Source: Pararhizobium sp.
GTDB taxonomy: Bacteria > Pseudomonadota > Alphaproteobacteria > Rhizobiales > Rhizobiaceae
NCBI GenBank assembly: GCA_030655075.1
Contig: JAURWE010000122.1
Coordinates: 1-64,000 of the forward strand
DNA: 64,000 nucleotides
Direction: 5' to 3'
The position numbers were made by a program, and so were the translations under genes. The notes under the pieces were generated by a model. It was not told where the DNA came from and did not search any database. It saw nothing but the letters and a program-made list of their open reading frames with translations. This document shows, one piece after another, positions 43,804 to 53,975 of the stretch. Positions within the stretch are counted from its first letter, which is position 1. The number at the start of each line of letters is the position of its first letter.

Positions 43804-44985
43804 GTGACCGAGAAGACCGACGTTTTGATCATTGGCGCAGGTGCCGCCGGCATGATGTGTGCCATCGAGGCGGGCAGGCGCGGCCGGAAGGTCCTGCTCA
43901 TCGACCACGCCAAAGCCCCGGGCGAAAAAATCCGCATATCCGGCGGCGGCCGCTGCAATTTCACCAATGTGCACACGACGGCGAAAAACTTCCTGTCGGC
44001 CAATCCGCATTTCGCCAAGTCGGCTCTGGCCCGTTATACGCCGCGCGATTTCATCGACATGGTCGACCTTCACAACATTGCTTGGCACGAAAAGGCACTG
44101 GGCCAGCTTTTCTGCGACGACACGGCCAAGGACATCATCCGCATGCTGATGACCGAGATGCGCCAGGCGGGTGCGGTGCTGCGGGTCGGCACCGAGGTTC
44201 TGTCGGTCGAAAAAACGCCGACCGGTTTTCGGGTCGCGACCCCGGACGGCCCAATCGAAGCCACAGCACTGGTGATGGCAAGCGGCGGCAAGTCGATCCC
44301 GAAAATGGGCGCCACCGGTCTTGCCTACAGGATTGCCGAACAGTTCGGCCTGTCCCTCGTCGAAACCCGTCCGGGCCTGGTGCCGCTGACGCTCGATCCC
44401 GCACAGCTGGAAAAACTGGCGCCCCTGTCGGGCATTGCGGTTGAGGCGGTTGCCAGCCACGGCAAGACTGAATTTCGCGAAGCGCTGCTCTTCACCCATC
44501 GCGGCCTCAGCGGTCCCGCGGTCTTGCAGATTTCCTCGTTCTGGCGCGAGGGTGACGACATCCGCCTGACGCTGCTGCCCGATGTCGATATTCTCACCGG
44601 TCTCAAGGACGCGCGCAAGGCAAACGGCCGCCAGGCCCTGCAGACGGCGCTGGGCGACATCATGCCGAAGCGGCTGGCACAATTCTTTGCGGCGGAAGCG
44701 GCAAACAGCGCGCATCTGGCCGACCAGTCCGACAAGGCGCTGTCAGCGGTCCGCGATCAGGTCCAGTCCTGGTCCATCCGTCCCGCCGGTTCGGAAGGCT
44801 ACCGCACGGCGGAAGTCACCATCGGCGGTGTCGATACGGCAGCACTCGACTCGCGAACGATGGAAGCCAAAGCGGTGTCCGGCCTCTATTTCATAGGCGA
44901 ATGCGTCGATGTCACCGGCTGGCTCGGCGGCTACAATTTCCAGTGGGCCTGGTCGTCCGGCTTCGTGGCGGGGCAGGCGGCCTGA
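43804..44985 (+). CDS. BaiN/HI0933-family flavoprotein
   Basis: A 393-residue NAD(P)/FAD-dependent oxidoreductase of the HI0933/YhiN type. The FAD motif is VLIIGAGAAGMMCAIEAGRRG, followed by the family signature GEKIRISGGGRCNFTN, LLFTHRGLSGPAVLQISS in the middle and FIGECVDVTGWLGGYNFQWAW near the C-terminus. The physiological substrate of most members is unknown. GTG 43804 is used; the gene is divergent from the glutamine synthetase-like gene with a gap of about 185 bp. Confidence 0.9.
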   Translation: MTEKTDVLIIGAGAAGMMCAIEAGRRGRKVLLIDHAKAPGEKIRISGGGRCNFTNVHTTAKNFLSANPHFAKSALARYTPRDFIDMVDLHNIAWHEKALGQLFCDDTAKDIIRMLMTEMRQAGAVLRVGTEVLSVEKTPTGFRVATPDGPIEATALVMASGGKSIPKMGATGLAYRIAEQFGLSLVETRPGLVPLTLDPAQLEKLAPLSGIAVEAVASHGKTEFREALLFTHRGLSGPAVLQISSFWREGDDIRLTLLPDVDILTGLKDARKANGRQALQTALGDIMPKRLAQFFAAEAANSAHLADQSDKALSAVRDQVQSWSIRPAGSEGYRTAEVTIGGVDTAALDSRTMEAKAVSGLYFIGECVDVTGWLGGYNFQWAWSSGFVAGQAA

Positions 44986-45215
44986 TTGGCGTTAGCCAAT
45001 TCTCGCGCTTCTGTGATTTCATTTAAGTCTTGTTAACAGCTATGCATGATCCTGAATTGTGCTGGCACAGCCGGGGATTGTCGGGACGCGTCGAATTATC
45101 AGACTAAAGACTGTTGACGACGAGCGCCTCCCGCCACATTCTGGCTGCAAATATGATGTGCGCTGGCAAATCGGATGAACCGGCCAATCCGTTCGTTTCA
45201 ACAGGAGTACACCTG

Positions 45216-45368
45216 ATGCATTACAACCGTCGTCCCGCTGCCCGCGCCATTGCCATTGCCCGCGCCGACGAAGCCGCCGCCGCCCGCATCAAGCTGTTGC
45301 GCATCATGGCCATCGGTGTCTCGGCTCTTGCTGCTTTGATCGCCCTGCCGTTTTTTAAGCTGATCTAG
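45216..45368 (+). CDS. Small membrane protein of 50 residues
   Basis: A short ORF with a basic N-terminus (MHYNRRPAARAIAIARADE) and one hydrophobic helix (about 28-49; LLRIMAIGVSALAALIALPF). ATG 45216 follows AGGAG with an 8-base spacing, which marks a real start. It could be a small inner-membrane peptide of unknown role. A longer reading from 45114 has no ribosome-binding site. In the leader, TTAA and TTAAC (45023-45037) are six bases apart, one short of the CtrA spacing. Confidence 0.6.
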   Translation: MHYNRRPAARAIAIARADEAAAARIKLLRIMAIGVSALAALIALPFFKLI

Positions 45369-45722
45369 GATCGATCGGGCGCCCGCGCTCGACGCCGCCG
45401 CGCAAAAGCCATGTCGGCCGCCTGTTTGCAAGGCCGCAGTCCGCTGGACGGATCGATGCTTATCTGCGGGCCTTCTTATATTTCAATCGATTGAATCACT
45501 ATTTAGAGAAATATTAATCGTTCCCATCCAACACTGGGCGGATATGAGTTCGCCAGTGCCGTTCGCTTGCAAAGATGAACGCGCATCGCAATGATTGCAT
45601 GGCTGGAACTGCGGCGCACCACCGTATGGATTGATCCAACATAAGCTTGTTTTCTGCGCTATTGCCAAGCCCGAACGGGGCTGGCTGGGGAGGCGGAGTA
45701 GCGGCTGCAGCAAGGTGGTGCC
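45369..45722. other. 354-bp intergenic region before the chemoreceptor gene
   Basis: No coding sequence is supported here. It holds a perfect 14-bp palindrome TTCAATCGATTGAA at 45482-45495 in an AT-rich patch, which looks like an operator, and presumably the promoter and a long leader of the chemoreceptor gene. No terminator was seen for the small upstream gene. Confidence 0.5.
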
Positions 45723-48248
45723 ATGTTCATCGACAGAGTTCTCGCTCGCTTCAAAATCCAGACCAAGGTTCTCTTTTTCGTTCTGCCGTTCGTGGCCAGC
45801 ATCTGCGCCGTCGGCTTCACGGGATTGTATGCGTCGGGCCTGTTGCAGGGGCGCATCGAGATATCGAACAATGTCTTGCAGTCGCTGAGCGGCTTCAAGG
45901 ATGTCTATGCCGGCATGAACGCCTTCCTGCAGAACGCCACCGAGCGGACCCGCGACGATGTCTATGACCGTCTGAGCAAGCAGAAGGATGTCCTCTCGTC
46001 CACCATTTCCGGCGTTGGCGAGGGTGTCGATACGACCAAGCTCGTCGAAGCCCAGACCCAGACCAGCGACATCGAGACCAAGATGGCCGGGCTCTGGAAG
46101 ATCTATGTTGGCGAACAGTCGCTGCGCGATGCCATGAGCAAGAACCTGAATTTCCTGGCCGGCGAGCAGATGAAGATCCTCGAGGAAGCCACAAAGATCC
46201 AGCGCTCCGTCCGCCAGGACGAAAATGCCGCCAAAAGCATGCTGCGTGAAGCTGACCGTCTGACCAACGGCAGCAAGTTCTTCGCCGAATTCGGCACGGA
46301 TTTCGCCAAGGCCTCGGCTCCGGCGGACAAGCTGAAACTGGTCAAGGAGCGGTTCCCGTTCATCACCAAGACCCAGCGTTCGATTTCCTCCGTTCTGCCC
46401 AAGAGCCAGAAGGTCGTGGCCGAGACGATCTCGAAAACCGCCGATGAAATTTTCAAGCTATTGAGCTCCACCGAGCCGGAAGATGTCGTTGCCGGCGATG
46501 TCGGCCGTCTCGTCTCGCGCTTCCGCCAGGTCAGCATTCAGCTGCAGTCGGCCGCCGGCGAAAAAATGCGCGAAGCCACCCGCATCTTTGGCGAACTGGA
46601 CGAACCGATCATCAAGTCTGAATCGGTTCTCGTCGCGACCCGCAAGCTGGTAAACTCGGTCTATGCGATCCAGATCAGCGCCGCATCCTTCCTCGGCACG
46701 ACGACGGAAGAAAACCGCAAGAGTCTCCTGAGCGAACTGTCGATCGTCGAAAGCGATATGGATGCCCTGCGCGGCAGCGCCAGTGGTCTGACATTCTTCG
46801 ACTCCATCTCCGAAACCATCCTGCCCGCCATCAAGAAGATGGACGAGGACAGCTCGGCCCTGGTGAAACTCAGCCAGCAGCGCGCCAATGATTTTGCCGC
46901 CGCCGCCGCGTCGATCGATACGATCTGGGGTCATCTGAGTGGCTTTGCCGAAGAGCAGAAGGTCAGCGCCGGCACCGAACGCCAGGAAGCCAACCAGATC
47001 TCCGTCGCTGCAACCGTTGCCGGTGTGCTGATCGCGCTGATTGCCGGTGGCGCCCTGGTGCTGACGCTGAAAGGCCCGATCGGCCGCATTACTGCCGCCA
47101 TGCGCGGCCTTGCCGATGGCCAGCTCGAAACCAGCATTGATGGCGATGCCCGCCGCGACGAAATCGGCGACATGGCCCGCGCGCTTGGCATCTTCAAGGA
47201 AAATGCCCTGTCGAAGGTGCGCATCGAGGCCGAAAGCGAAGAGCAGCGCTCCGCCTCCGAGGCAGAGCGTGCCCGCAACGATCTGGAGAAGCGTGAGCTC
47301 GACAGCCAGCTCGAATTCGCTGTTGGCCAGCTCGCCGCCGGTCTCGGCCGCCTCGCTCAGGGCGATCTCTCCCAGCAGATCGAAACGCCGTTTACCGGCC
47401 GTCTTGAACAGCTTCGCGAGGACTTCAACGGCTCGCTGATCCGCCTTCAGGATACGCTAGGCCAGATCCGCAACAACTCGCTGGCGATCCAGACCAACGG
47501 CAACCAGATGCGCCAGTCGGCCGATGCCCTGTCGAAGCGCACCGAAGCCCAGGCCGCGTCGCTGGAAGAAACCGCAGCCGCCGTCGAGCAGATCACCGTC
47601 ACGGTGCGGGCCTCGGCAGAACGCGCCCATGAGACCAACCAGCAGGTGGCCGAGACCAAGCGCAGCGCCGACAGCTCCGCTACGGTCGTCGCCAACGCGA
47701 TCTCGGCCATGGGACGGATCACCGATGCCTCGCGCCAGATCGAGCAGATCATCGAGGTCATCGACGACATCGCCTTCCAGACCAATCTCCTGGCGCTCAA
47801 CGCCGGGATCGAGGCCGCCCGTGCCGGCGACGCCGGCAAGGGTTTTGCCGTGGTCGCGCAGGAGGTGCGTGAACTTGCCCAGCGCTCGGCCGGTGCCGCC
47901 AAGGAAATCAAGGTCCTGATCAACAAATCGACCACCGAGGTCAGCTCCGGCTCGCATCTGGTTCAGGAAACCGGCGCCGTTCTGGCGTCGATCTCCAAGC
48001 AGATCGTCTCGATCAGCCAGCATGTGGACATGATCGCGACGGCGAGCCGCGACCAGTCGGCGGCCCTTCAGGAAGTCAACGGCTCCGTCAACCAGATGGA
48101 CCAGATGACCCAGCAGAATGCCTCGATGGTCGACGAGACAACGGCCGCCAGCCGAAGCCTCGCCAACGAGGCGGATTCATTGATGATGCTGATCGGGCAG
48201 TTCCAGCTGGAAGCCGCCACACGCGGCAGACCGGCACGCGCCGCCTGA
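45723..48248 (+). CDS. Methyl-accepting chemotaxis protein
   Basis: An 841-residue transmembrane chemoreceptor. It has a first helix near 17-38, a large helical periplasmic sensor of about 390 residues, a second helix near 430-452 (VAATVAGVLIALIAGGALVLT), a HAMP domain (about 455-510) and the cytoplasmic signalling domain, whose hairpin tip reads DIAFQTNLLALNAGIEAARA then AGDAGKGFAVVAQEVRELA. The C-terminus (RGRPARAA) has no CheR-binding pentapeptide. The ligand is unknown. The gene is followed by a strong terminator. It has no che genes nearby. Confidence 0.95.
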   Translation: MFIDRVLARFKIQTKVLFFVLPFVASICAVGFTGLYASGLLQGRIEISNNVLQSLSGFKDVYAGMNAFLQNATERTRDDVYDRLSKQKDVLSSTISGVGEGVDTTKLVEAQTQTSDIETKMAGLWKIYVGEQSLRDAMSKNLNFLAGEQMKILEEATKIQRSVRQDENAAKSMLREADRLTNGSKFFAEFGTDFAKASAPADKLKLVKERFPFITKTQRSISSVLPKSQKVVAETISKTADEIFKLLSSTEPEDVVAGDVGRLVSRFRQVSIQLQSAAGEKMREATRIFGELDEPIIKSESVLVATRKLVNSVYAIQISAASFLGTTTEENRKSLLSELSIVESDMDALRGSASGLTFFDSISETILPAIKKMDEDSSALVKLSQQRANDFAAAAASIDTIWGHLSGFAEEQKVSAGTERQEANQISVAATVAGVLIALIAGGALVLTLKGPIGRITAAMRGLADGQLETSIDGDARRDEIGDMARALGIFKENALSKVRIEAESEEQRSASEAERARNDLEKRELDSQLEFAVGQLAAGLGRLAQGDLSQQIETPFTGRLEQLREDFNGSLIRLQDTLGQIRNNSLAIQTNGNQMRQSADALSKRTEAQAASLEETAAAVEQITVTVRASAERAHETNQQVAETKRSADSSATVVANAISAMGRITDASRQIEQIIEVIDDIAFQTNLLALNAGIEAARAGDAGKGFAVVAQEVRELAQRSAGAAKEIKVLINKSTTEVSSGSHLVQETGAVLASISKQIVSISQHVDMIATASRDQSAALQEVNGSVNQMDQMTQQNASMVDETTAASRSLANEADSLMMLIGQFQLEAATRGRPARAA

Positions 48249-48458
48249 TCTGGCGACAATCCAACCCAGACCAAACCCCGGAAACCAGCGTTTCCGGGGT
48301 TTTTTGTGTCGATGCAGGCGCCGTTTCAGCAGACGCCAATAGCGCGAAAGCGGCCATTCGCTGTGCTCCTGGTAGAAATTTTCTTCGCGCAGCTTCGGGT
48401 CGCGCTCCTGGCGCCAGAATGCCAGCGGCAAAAGCCGAGCAGAATAGGGGTCTTGCAT
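48177..48458 (-). CDS. Possible small protein, 93 residues, divergent from LysR gene
   Basis: AAAGGAG precedes ATG 48458 by 8 bases on the minus strand, a good initiation site. The first 50 residues (MQDPYSARLLPLAFWRQERD; EENFYQEHSEWPLSRYWRLL) look protein-like and basic. The rest runs antisense through the chemoreceptor terminator and the last 72 bases of that gene, which is less convincing, so the real gene may be shorter or decayed. It may be a target of the divergent LysR regulator. Not assigned a function. Confidence 0.4.
   Translation of the reverse strand: MQDPYSARLLPLAFWRQERDPKLREENFYQEHSEWPLSRYWRLLKRRLHRHKKPRKRWFPGFGLGWIVARSGGACRSAACGGFQLELPDQHHQ
48272..48305 (+). terminator. Intrinsic terminator of the chemoreceptor gene
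   Basis: AAACCCCGGAAA (48272-48283) pairs with TTTCCGGGGTTT (48290-48301) and a T-run continues to 48305. This is 24 bases past the stop of the chemoreceptor gene. Confidence 0.9.
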
Positions 48459-48516
48459 GGTGATGCTCCTTTGCAAACATGAGGCATCACCCCTTATATA
48501 CATCGAAATTTGCTTC

Positions 48517-48541
48517 ATATACGCTAGGGATTGCGGTATAT
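48517..48541. promoter_or_regulatory. Inverted repeat in the LysR leader
   Basis: ATATAC (48517-48522) and GTATAT (48536-48541) are inverted, with centres 19 bp apart, just before the LysR-type gene and within the 92-bp region shared with a divergent ORF. LysR regulators typically bind such dyads (T-N11-A type). Binding is inferred. Confidence 0.4.
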
Positions 48542-48550
48542 CTTTCACCC

Positions 48551-49423
48551 ATGAAAAATGTTGAATGGGATCTCTACCAGCTATTTCTGACAGTTGCGCG
48601 GTCTGGCGGCCTGACGGGCGCTGCCGAGACGACAAGCCTCAGCCCTGCCACCATCGGCCGGCGAATGCTGGCGCTGGAGCAGTCGCTCGGCCGCGCCCTC
48701 TTTCTGCGGCGCCAGACTGGTTACGATCTGACGCCGGATGGACGGGTGCTTTCCGAGCAACTCGCCGAGATGGAGGCCGCAGCCAGAAAGGTTGCCATCT
48801 GGCAGCGCGAAGGGCAGGGCGACTCGCTTGTCCGCATCATGGCCGGCACCTGGAATTCCCTGCTCATCTCCGAAAACATCCAAGCCCTCTGCACGGCCCG
48901 CGACACATTCCGCCTGGAGCTGACCGTCGCGGAGCAGCGTGCCAACCTTGCGCACCGGGAGCACGACATCGGCGTGCGCGCCGTCCGTCCCGAGGAGGCA
49001 AACCTTGCGGCGCGGCAGTTCAGCGATTGTGCCTATGCCGCCTACACTGTGCGCAATGGCGATACAGGTGCCGCCTCCCGCTTCGTCGCCGTGGCGGAGG
49101 AGGAGGCTGTCTCGGCCTATCTCCAGTGGCCGCACAGCCATGCCGCAGACCGCATCGCCGTCACGGTCAGCCGTCCCCGTGCCGTGCTGGATCTGATCCG
49201 GGCCGGAGCCGGAACCGGCATTCTTCCCTGCTTCATCGGCGACCTCGACCCGGCGCTGGAACGCGCCGGACCCGAAATTTCGGAACTGCGCCACGGCCAG
49301 TGGCTGGTCATGAACAGCGACGACCGGCACCGGCCCGATATCCGCACGATGATCGACCGCCTGATGAAACTGCTGAAAAGCCATGCCGATCTGTTCGCCG
49401 GCAAACGGCCGAGCCGGTCCTGA
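48551..49423 (+). CDS. LysR-family transcriptional regulator
   Basis: A 290-residue LysR-type regulator. The N-terminal winged helix (about 1-62) reads WDLYQLFLTVARSGGLTGAA, then SPATIGRRMLALEQSLGRAL. The effector-binding domain follows (about 90-290) and includes GAGTGILPCFIGDLDPAL. ATG 48551 gives the standard family N-terminus; an earlier frame from 48479 adds 24 unrelated residues. It is divergent from a small ORF. The target and inducer are unknown. Confidence 0.9.
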   Translation: MKNVEWDLYQLFLTVARSGGLTGAAETTSLSPATIGRRMLALEQSLGRALFLRRQTGYDLTPDGRVLSEQLAEMEAAARKVAIWQREGQGDSLVRIMAGTWNSLLISENIQALCTARDTFRLELTVAEQRANLAHREHDIGVRAVRPEEANLAARQFSDCAYAAYTVRNGDTGAASRFVAVAEEEAVSAYLQWPHSHAADRIAVTVSRPRAVLDLIRAGAGTGILPCFIGDLDPALERAGPEISELRHGQWLVMNSDDRHRPDIRTMIDRLMKLLKSHADLFAGKRPSRS

Positions 49424-49535
49424 CGGGGGCGCGTTAAAATGCAAAAGACCGGACAGCCGAGCCGTCCGGTCTTCACCTCGCAGTCCTGCAGGACGCCTGC
49501 CTCCCCGCAAGCGCCCCGCAATGGAGCCGCCGGGT

Positions 49536-49775
49536 TTATGCGCGGCCTTGGGTGACGATGACGGGGATCAGCAGATCGCCCCAGTTACCCTCGCCGCCGT
49601 GGTGGCGGGCCGAGCGGATGAGCTCGACCGACACGCCGGCATCGACCGCCTTCATGACGGCGTGGTTGAGGCGGTGCAGGTCGTTTGCGACCATGCGGAT
49701 CATCGCCTGCTGGTCGGCCGACATGCTGGTCGCCTGTTCTTCTGCCCGTTCCCTGACGCGTGTCTGGACTGTCAT
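49536..49775 (-). CDS. Small conserved protein downstream of aceA
   Basis: A 79-residue mainly helical protein (SMSADQQAMIRMVANDLHRL; NHAVMKAVDAGVSVELIRSA; GNWGDLLIPVIV). AAGGAGG is spaced 7 bases before ATG 49775, while ATG 49781 sits against it, which decides the start. It follows aceA by 24 bases on the same strand and is likely co-transcribed with isocitrate lyase. No function is known to me. Confidence 0.8.
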   Translation of the reverse strand: MTVQTRVRERAEEQATSMSADQQAMIRMVANDLHRLNHAVMKAVDAGVSVELIRSARHHGGEGNWGDLLIPVIVTQGRA

Positions 49776-49799
49776 GTTCATTCCTCCTTGATCGGTTGT

Positions 49800-51089
<1,290 letters not shown>

Positions 51090-51166
51090 AACCGTCTCCA
51101 CGAGATTTTTATCTTTGCTGGCGTTCACTCAGAGAGCAACACGCTGCACCCTGATCAGTGACAAGA

Positions 51167-51304
51167 TTTACACCGTGCTGCACCATATGGCCAATAAATT
51201 GAGGTTTTCCGGCATAGAAATCGAGTTATGATGTCTTGTCTTTGACAGGTTCATTCTGTAAATCTGTAAATAATGTAAAGCCGCAACCGGCGCGTTTTGT
51301 CAAA
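51167..51304. promoter_or_regulatory. TGTAAA cluster in the aceA / regulator intergenic region
   Basis: Three direct TGTAAA copies lie at 51257, 51265 and 51274 (8-9 bp steps) and one inverted copy (TTTACA) at 51167-51172. TTTGACA (51241-51247) and TGTCAAA (51298-51304) are also inverted. Between divergent aceA and a RamB/ScfR-like gene, these are candidate operator sites. The known corynebacterial RamB motif differs, so the protein bound is inference. Confidence 0.5.
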
Positions 51305-51314
51305 GGCATGACAG

Positions 51315-52739
51315 ATGGCAGAAAACAAGATTTTTGCTGGCCCCCGCGTCCGGCGCATCCGCAACGGTCTGGCGCTGACGCAGACGGCGATGGCCGAGGC
51401 GCTGGGCATCTCGCCGTCCTACCTCAATCTGATCGAGCGCAACCAGCGCCCCTTGACAGTGCAGCTGCTGCTCAAGCTGTCGTCCGTCTACAAGGTCGAT
51501 CTCGATGAGCTGCAGGGCGAGGCGGCGGGTGGCGCCATCCATTTGCGTGAGGTTTTTGCCGATCCGCTTCTGGCCGGTGAACTGCCGTCCGAGCAGGAGC
51601 TGGTCGAGATCGCCGAGGCCGCCCCCAATGCCGCCAGCGGCATTCTCAAGCTCTACCGGGCCTATCGCGAGCAGGCGGCACGTCTCACCGATCTTGCCGA
51701 TCTGCTTGCCCGTGAAGGCCACATGACCGCGCTGTCGGGCGCTCGGCTGCCGATCGACGAGGTGCGCGACCGGCTGGAAAAGCGCCCGAACTTTTTTGCC
51801 GATGTCGATGCAGCCGCTGAGCGCTTTTACGCCAGCCTTTCACCGGGAGACGATCTGTCAGGCGCGATCAAGGACTGGATGAAGCGCGAGCACGGCATTG
51901 TCGTCAGGTCGCTGCCGGTTCACGCCATGCCGAATCTCCGCCGCCGCTTCGACCGGCACTCCATGCGCCTTTTTCTCTCCGAGCGTCTGTCGCCCTTCGA
52001 CCAGCTGCGCGAGATCGCCATGGAGGCAGTGTTGATCGCGCTGCAGACGGAAATCCGCGCCGCGCTGGACGACCTGGCTTTTTCCACCGGCGAAGCCACC
52101 CGCATCGGCCGGTTCGAGATGGCGCGCTATGCAGCCCATGCGCTGATGATGCCCTATGGGGCCTTTCAGTCGGCCGCGATCCGGGCGAAATACGATATCG
52201 ACCTGTTGCGCAGCCGCTTCAATGTCTCCTTCGAGCAGGCCGCCAACCGGCTGACCACTTTGCAGCGGCCGGGCAGCTTGGGCGTTCCCTTTTTCATGCT
52301 CGAAATCGACAATGCCGGGCACCGGTTCCGCAAGGCCGGCGCACAGGGCTTTCCGCAGGCGCGCTTCGGCGGCGGCTGTCCCAAGCTCAATGTGCATGCC
52401 GCCTTCTCCCAGCCGGCCCAAGTGCTGGCCGAGCGGGCGCAGATGCCCGATGGCGCGGAATTTCTGGTGGTCTCCCGCACGCTTGAAGGCCCGCAGGCCG
52501 CCTTCAACGAGCGTGTTCGCCGCACCGCGCTGCTGGTCGGCTGCGATGCGGCCCATGCGAGCGAAACCGTCTACGGCGAGGCGCTGGCAGGGGCATCGCC
52601 GCAGCCGGTGATGATCGGCACTGCCTGCCGCCTCTGCGAGCGCCAGGGCTGTCTCGCCCGTGCCGAGCCGCCGGTTACCCGCCCGCTCGGCCTCGACGAG
52701 ATGGTCACCGGGCTCTCCGCCTTTGATTTTCAGGGTTGA
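51315..52739 (+). CDS. RamB/ScfR-like XRE regulator of acetate / short-chain acyl metabolism
   Basis: A 474-residue regulator. The N-terminal XRE helix-turn-helix spans about 8-65 (VRRIRNGLALTQTAMAEALG; SPSYLNLIERNQRPL). The middle matches the IrrE/ImmA-like region of RamB proteins but reads LREIAMEAVLIAL where the zinc HExxH motif would be, so peptidase activity is unlikely. The C-terminal DUF2083-type domain has ACRLCERQGCLARAEPP with clustered Cys residues. In actinobacteria and Sinorhizobium such proteins control aceA and acyl-CoA genes. Divergence from aceA supports this role here. Confidence 0.88.
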   Translation: MAENKIFAGPRVRRIRNGLALTQTAMAEALGISPSYLNLIERNQRPLTVQLLLKLSSVYKVDLDELQGEAAGGAIHLREVFADPLLAGELPSEQELVEIAEAAPNAASGILKLYRAYREQAARLTDLADLLAREGHMTALSGARLPIDEVRDRLEKRPNFFADVDAAAERFYASLSPGDDLSGAIKDWMKREHGIVVRSLPVHAMPNLRRRFDRHSMRLFLSERLSPFDQLREIAMEAVLIALQTEIRAALDDLAFSTGEATRIGRFEMARYAAHALMMPYGAFQSAAIRAKYDIDLLRSRFNVSFEQAANRLTTLQRPGSLGVPFFMLEIDNAGHRFRKAGAQGFPQARFGGGCPKLNVHAAFSQPAQVLAERAQMPDGAEFLVVSRTLEGPQAAFNERVRRTALLVGCDAAHASETVYGEALAGASPQPVMIGTACRLCERQGCLARAEPPVTRPLGLDEMVTGLSAFDFQG

Positions 52740-52868
52740 AACTCAGGCAGAATATCGCGTTGCACAAGAATGCGTCACAGAGTGAGATTCACGCTTGTCG
52801 CCTTCCAAAAAGCCTCCTAGTTTGAATATCTAAGCAGATCCTGAGAGATCCGTAACAGAGGAGCTGAC

Positions 52869-53963
52869 ATGCCTATGAAATACCTTGCTCTGGCCACCGC
52901 CGTCTTTTTTGCCGGCAGCGCAGCAGTTGCTGCAGCGCAGGAGCGTGTCGTCAACGTCTTCAACTGGTCCGATTATATTGATGCCAGCATCCTGGAAGAT
53001 TTCACCAAGGAGACGGGCATAAAGGTCGTTTATGACGTGTTCGATTCCAATGAAATCCTCGAAACCAAGCTGCTGGCCGGCGGCACGGGTTACGACGTCG
53101 TGGTGCCGACCGCGACCTTCCTGCAGCGCCAGATCGCGGCGGGCGTGTTCCAGAAGCTTGACAAGTCGAAGCTGCCGAACCTGTCAAACATGTGGGATGA
53201 GATCACCACCCGCGTCGCGACCTACGATCCGGGCAATGAATACGCCGTCGATTATATGTGGGGCACGACCGGCATCGGCTATAACGTCGAAAAGGCCAAG
53301 GCTATCCTCGGAACCGACGAAAAGCCGACCTGGGATGTGCTGCTGAAGCCGGAAGTTGCCGCAAAGTTCAAGGATTGCGGCATTCACGTGCTGGATTCGG
53401 CCACCGATGTGGTGCCGTCCATTCTGCTCTACCTCGGCCTCAATCCGGACAGTCATGATCCGGCCGATCTCGCCAAGGCCGAAGAAGCGCTTTTGGCCGT
53501 GCGGCCCTATATCCGCAAGTTCCACTCGTCCGAATATATCAATGCGCTGGCCAATGGCGACATCTGCCTGGCGCTCGGCTATTCCGGCGACATTTTCCAG
53601 GCGCGCGACCGTGCTGCCGAAGCCAAGGCCGGCGTCACCGTCGATTATTCCATTCCTCCGCAGGGCGCGCAGATGTGGTTCGACGTCATGGCCATCCCCG
53701 CTGATGCGCCTCATCTGGCCGAGGCACACGAGTTCATCAATTACCTGATGAAGCCGGAAGTCATCGCCAAGGCGTCGGACTTCGTCTTTTATGCCAATGG
53801 CAACAAGGCGTCGCAGCAGTTCATCAGCAAGGATATCATGGGCGATACCGCCATCTATCCGCCGGAAGACGTGATGAAGAAGCTGTTCACGACGACGCCG
53901 TTCTCCGCCAAGGAGCAGCGGGCCCTGACCCGCATGTGGACCAAGGTCGTCACCGGCCAGTAA
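52869..53963 (+). CDS. potF: Polyamine ABC transporter substrate-binding protein (PotF-like)
   Basis: A 364-residue periplasmic spermidine/putrescine-binding protein. The signal peptide is at about 1-23 (KYLALATAVFFAGSAAVAAA) and the mature part starts QERVVNVFNWSDYID, a PotD/PotF hallmark; YDVVVPTATFLQRQ and YMWGTTGIGYN are further family stretches. ATG 52869 follows GAGGAG. It heads a potFGHI-type operon, with an intrinsic terminator after it that should give more binding protein than membrane components. Putrescine preference over spermidine is inferred from PotF-type similarity. Confidence 0.92.
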   Translation: MPMKYLALATAVFFAGSAAVAAAQERVVNVFNWSDYIDASILEDFTKETGIKVVYDVFDSNEILETKLLAGGTGYDVVVPTATFLQRQIAAGVFQKLDKSKLPNLSNMWDEITTRVATYDPGNEYAVDYMWGTTGIGYNVEKAKAILGTDEKPTWDVLLKPEVAAKFKDCGIHVLDSATDVVPSILLYLGLNPDSHDPADLAKAEEALLAVRPYIRKFHSSEYINALANGDICLALGYSGDIFQARDRAAEAKAGVTVDYSIPPQGAQMWFDVMAIPADAPHLAEAHEFINYLMKPEVIAKASDFVFYANGNKASQQFISKDIMGDTAIYPPEDVMKKLFTTTPFSAKEQRALTRMWTKVVTGQ

Positions 53964-53975
53964 GAGACAAATCAC

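Noticed and set aside
45023..45037. TTAA-N6-TTAAC before the 50-residue membrane peptide as a CtrA box
   Set aside because: Spacing is six rather than seven bases, so it does not meet the consensus.
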